Shown: positions 52,406-54,676 of the stretch, one piece after another
How positions within the stretch are numbered: position 1 is the stretch's first letter
Layout of the letters: every line of letters starts with the position of its first letter
From: Flavobacterium laiguense
GTDB lineage: Bacteria > Bacteroidota > Bacteroidia > Flavobacteriales > Flavobacteriaceae
DNA: 54,676 bases
Direction of reading: 5' to 3'
NCBI RefSeq assembly: GCF_003097655.1
Contig: NZ_QCZH01000025.1
Coordinates: 1 to 54,676 of the forward strand
Notes under the pieces: model-generated
Told to the model about the DNA's origin: nothing
What the model saw: only the letters and a program-made list of their open reading frames with translations
Database searches by the model: none
Translations under genes and position numbers: made by a program

Positions 52406-54676
52406 TTACTTACCGAGGTATAAATACCCAGCCTGCTGATGCGCATTGGATTCACTGTCTTTATATTTCAGAACATAATAATAGGTTCCCACTGGCAATC
52501 CATCAGATGATGCAACAGTTACACGTCCTTCAGAGAATCCTCTAAATACTACATTAACATTATCATAATGATCACGTTCGTACACTAAAACTCCCCAGCG
52601 ATTATAAATTTCAACCGTATTGTCAGGATAACATTCTAATCCTTGAATATAGAATCGGGCATTCTTTGTATCTCCATTCGGAGAAATAGCATTAAATACT
52701 TTTATAACACATCCTGAAATTGGCAATACCGTTGGACTATCATCCAAAATACTGCTACTGTCTGATTTGTCTCTTACTACAATATCATTTGGACCTGTTC
52801 CAGAAACTTCGGCTTGATTCGATATACTTCCTAAATTAATATCGGCTTGTACTATAGAATAGGCACCTGTAAATGAAGTCGTGTCCTCTTGTCCAACAGC
52901 TAAATTTATTGGACCTCCAGTCATAGTTACTCCTGTTAGCGGATCTACTACGAATACATTGGTCAAAGCGACATTTCCTGTATTTGTCACTGCGAAATTA
53001 TAGGTAATGGTTTCCCCAACTTTTGCATAACCATCACCATTTTCGTCATTGAAATGAGCTGTTTTCACTAAAGCTATACTTGGACTTGCTACGAATATGG
53101 TTACTGGCGTTACTATGATTTCATTCGAAACCGTAGCGCATGTCACTGGCGTTAATTTATCGCATAAAGTATAAACCACATTATAAGTCCCCGGTGTGGT
53201 TCCTGCAGCAACAGTTACTTTTCCGGTTGCGGGGTCTAATGTAATTCCCGTTGGCCATGTTCCTGATACTGCAACGCTCGCGTTTCCTGTTGTTCCCAAT
53301 ACTGCCGGAACTCCATTTACTGTATCGTTGCTTGCAATGTTTGCAAAAACATCTCCTCCTGTTGATGGGATGGTTCCGTTTTCGAATAGTGGAGCTACAA
53401 CTGCTGTTACTTTGATTTCATTCGAAACCGTAGCGCAAGTTTGTGGCGTTAATTTATCACACAATTCATAAACTACATTATAAGTTCCCGGTGCAGTTCC
53501 TGCAGCAACAATTACTTTTCCAGTGGCTGGATCTAATGTAATTCCCGTTGGCCATGTTCCAGATACGGAAACGCTCGCGTTTCCTGTTGTTCCCAATACT
53601 GCCGGAACACCATTTACTTTATCGTTGCCTGCAATGTTTGCAAAAACTGTCCCTCCCGTTGATGCGATGGTTCCGTTTTCGAATATTGGTGCTACAACTG
53701 CTGTTACTTTGATTTCATTCGAAACCGTAGCGCATGTCACTGGCGTTAATTTATCACACAATTCATAAACTACAGTATAAGTTCCCGGTGCTGTCCCTGC
53801 AGCAACAGTTACTTTTCCAGTGGCTGGATCTAATGTAATTCCCGTTGGCCATGTTCCAGATACGGAAACGGTCGCGTTTCCTGTTGTTCCTAATGTTGCC
53901 GAAACTCCATTTACCTTATCATTTGATGCAATATTTACGAATACAGTTCCTCCTGTTGATGGGATCGTTCCGTTTTCTAATACTGGCTCAACAATTGCTG
54001 TTACTTTGATTTCATTCGAAACCGTAGCACATGTCACTGGCGTTAATTTATCACACAATTCATAAACTACATTATAAGTCCCCGGTGCTGTCCCTGCAGC
54101 AACAGTTACTTTTCCAGTGGCTGGATCTAATGTAATTCCCGTTGGCCATGTTCCTGATATTGCAACCGTGGCGTTTCCTGTTGTTCCCAATACTGCCGGA
54201 ACTCCATTTACTTTATCGTTGCTTGCAATGTTTGCAAAAACTTCCCCTCCCGTTGATGCGATGGTTCCGTTTTCGAATATTGGACATACATAATTGTTAA
54301 TAATAACTTCAACCGTTCCAGACGTACAACCATCAACAGTTACTGTATAATTAAAAGTAGTTCCTGCTGACAATCCTGAAATAGTTGTTGAAGCTGTACT
54401 TCCAGAAATATTCCCTGGATTGATAATCCAGTTTCCTGTAGGTAAGCCATTCAAAACTACACTTCCTGTTACCAAAGCACATGTTGGATGCGTAATGGTT
54501 CCAACTGTTGGTGCTGATGGCAACGCATTTATTGTTAATGGAGCGGTTACTTTTGTTTTACAGCCACTTCCGTTGGTTATCGTATATTCCACTGTTACCG
54601 TTCCTGCCGTTAAGCCCGAAACAACGCCTGATGTATTGATACTTGCCGTTCCTGTTCCTGCCGAAATTGACCAAGT
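52406..54676 (-). CDS. T9SS-secreted repeat adhesin, gliding motility-associated C-terminal domain (partial)
   Basis: The 3' part of a larger gene; the frame stays open through the window edge, so the GTG at 54592 is not a true start. The visible 756 residues hold an Ig-like/BIG2 segment (about to residue 100 from 54592), four tandem 99-residue repeats, a DUF11-like domain (SIALVKTAHFNDENGDG, TNTGNVALTNV), and a C-terminal type B sorting domain with FNAISPNGD, VEIYNRWGVLVYE and GTYYYVLKY. Type B domains are recognised by T9SS and require a SprF-type partner, which is encoded directly downstream. Likely a SprB-like surface adhesin. Confidence 0.92.
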   Translation of the reverse strand, partial: TWSISAGTGTASINTSGVVSGLTAGTVTVEYTITNGSGCKTKVTAPLTINALPSAPTVGTITHPTCALVTGSVVLNGLPTGNWIINPGNISGSTASTTISGLSAGTTFNYTVTVDGCTSGTVEVIINNYVCPIFENGTIASTGGEVFANIASNDKVNGVPAVLGTTGNATVAISGTWPTGITLDPATGKVTVAAGTAPGTYNVVYELCDKLTPVTCATVSNEIKVTAIVEPVLENGTIPSTGGTVFVNIASNDKVNGVSATLGTTGNATVSVSGTWPTGITLDPATGKVTVAAGTAPGTYTVVYELCDKLTPVTCATVSNEIKVTAVVAPIFENGTIASTGGTVFANIAGNDKVNGVPAVLGTTGNASVSVSGTWPTGITLDPATGKVIVAAGTAPGTYNVVYELCDKLTPQTCATVSNEIKVTAVVAPLFENGTIPSTGGDVFANIASNDTVNGVPAVLGTTGNASVAVSGTWPTGITLDPATGKVTVAAGTTPGTYNVVYTLCDKLTPVTCATVSNEIIVTPVTIFVASPSIALVKTAHFNDENGDGYAKVGETITYNFAVTNTGNVALTNVFVVDPLTGVTMTGGPINLAVGQEDTTSFTGAYSIVQADINLGSISNQAEVSGTGPNDIVVRDKSDSSSILDDSPTVLPISGCVIKVFNAISPNGDTKNARFYIQGLECYPDNTVEIYNRWGVLVYERDHYDNVNVVFRGFSEGRVTVASSDGLPVGTYYYVLKYKDSESNAHQQAGYLYLGK
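53096..54283 (-). repeat. Four tandem 297-base repeats inside the adhesin gene
   Basis: Repeat units lie at about 53987-54283, 53690-53986, 53393-53689 and 53096-53392, with a period of exactly 297 bases (99 residues). Each unit has the order ENGTI, STGG, GTTGNA, SGTWPTGITLDPATGK, GTYNVVYELCDKLTP and ATVSNEI. Nucleotide identity between units is very high, which suggests recent expansion or gene conversion. Confidence 0.93.

Noticed and set aside
53196..54065. Three plus-strand frames of 81-91 codons over the adhesin repeats
   Set aside because: They are the complement of the same 297-base repeat unit; repeated antisense frames are expected by chance.
53096..54283. CRISPR-like tandem repeat
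   Set aside because: The 297-base in-frame coding units have no spacers; they are protein domains.

Overview
The window reads as chromosomal DNA of a Flavobacterium-like member of the Bacteroidota. This rests on low GC, A-rich translation starts without Shine-Dalgarno sequences, many exact copies of the Bacteroidota -7 promoter box TAnnTTTG, a type IX secretion (T9SS) locus with a type B sorting domain and a PorP/SprF protein, an NudK/PurA/DnaJ/TrxB gene complement typical of the group, and abundant AT-rich inverted repeats between genes. No phage, integrase or insertion sequence is visible.

Layout. 1-2.6 kb: a Fur-family regulator, purA and nudK. 2.8-6.1 kb: an AEC permease, the GTPase MeaB, and a sugar-nucleotide epimerase. 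6.2-9.2 kb: a glycolipid locus of a GT2 transferase, a protein with two LAB_N membrane domains and a GT39/ArnT-like transferase. 9.2-12 kb: a small acidic protein, an SPFH/band 7 protein and a MATE exporter. 12-15.4 kb: a two-gene lipoprotein operon, an imelysin-like/di-heme peroxidase fusion and a PhoX-like protein. 15.9-19 kb: a hypothetical protein, an SDR whose cofactor loop has lost four residues, and mtaB. 19.5-25.6 kb: a secreted protein, a HAD phosphatase, DUF2007, a one-domain DEAD-box protein, an NtrC-type activator without a DNA-binding domain, and an ABC exporter. 25.7-28.3 kb: a VapBC-type pair and grpE-dnaJ. 28.6-29.1 kb: a hot-dog fold protein.

29.5-47.6 kb is the most unusual part. 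A putative operon (DUF4870, PadR, PspC, M23, GIN/DUF2807) is followed by a secreted M1 peptidase and then two tandem copies of a module: an ABC ATPase plus a 1194-residue protein that fuses an ABC-2 permease to an M1 metallopeptidase, each copy followed by the same terminator/promoter cassette and a GIN-type protein. The GIN gene between the copies is a broken chimera of its two relatives. Together this looks like an envelope-homeostasis system in which ATP-driven transport is coupled to peptidase activity. That role is inference; the duplication, fusion and chimera are visible in the sequence.

47.8-54.7 kb: trxB, a tRNA-Pro(UGG), and a T9SS surface-protein cluster on the minus strand: a repeat-rich adhesin that runs off the window, PorP/SprF and an OmpA/PD40 protein. 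Most convergent gene pairs are separated by strong bidirectional terminators. Several families of palindromic or structured dispersed repeats occupy the longer gaps.
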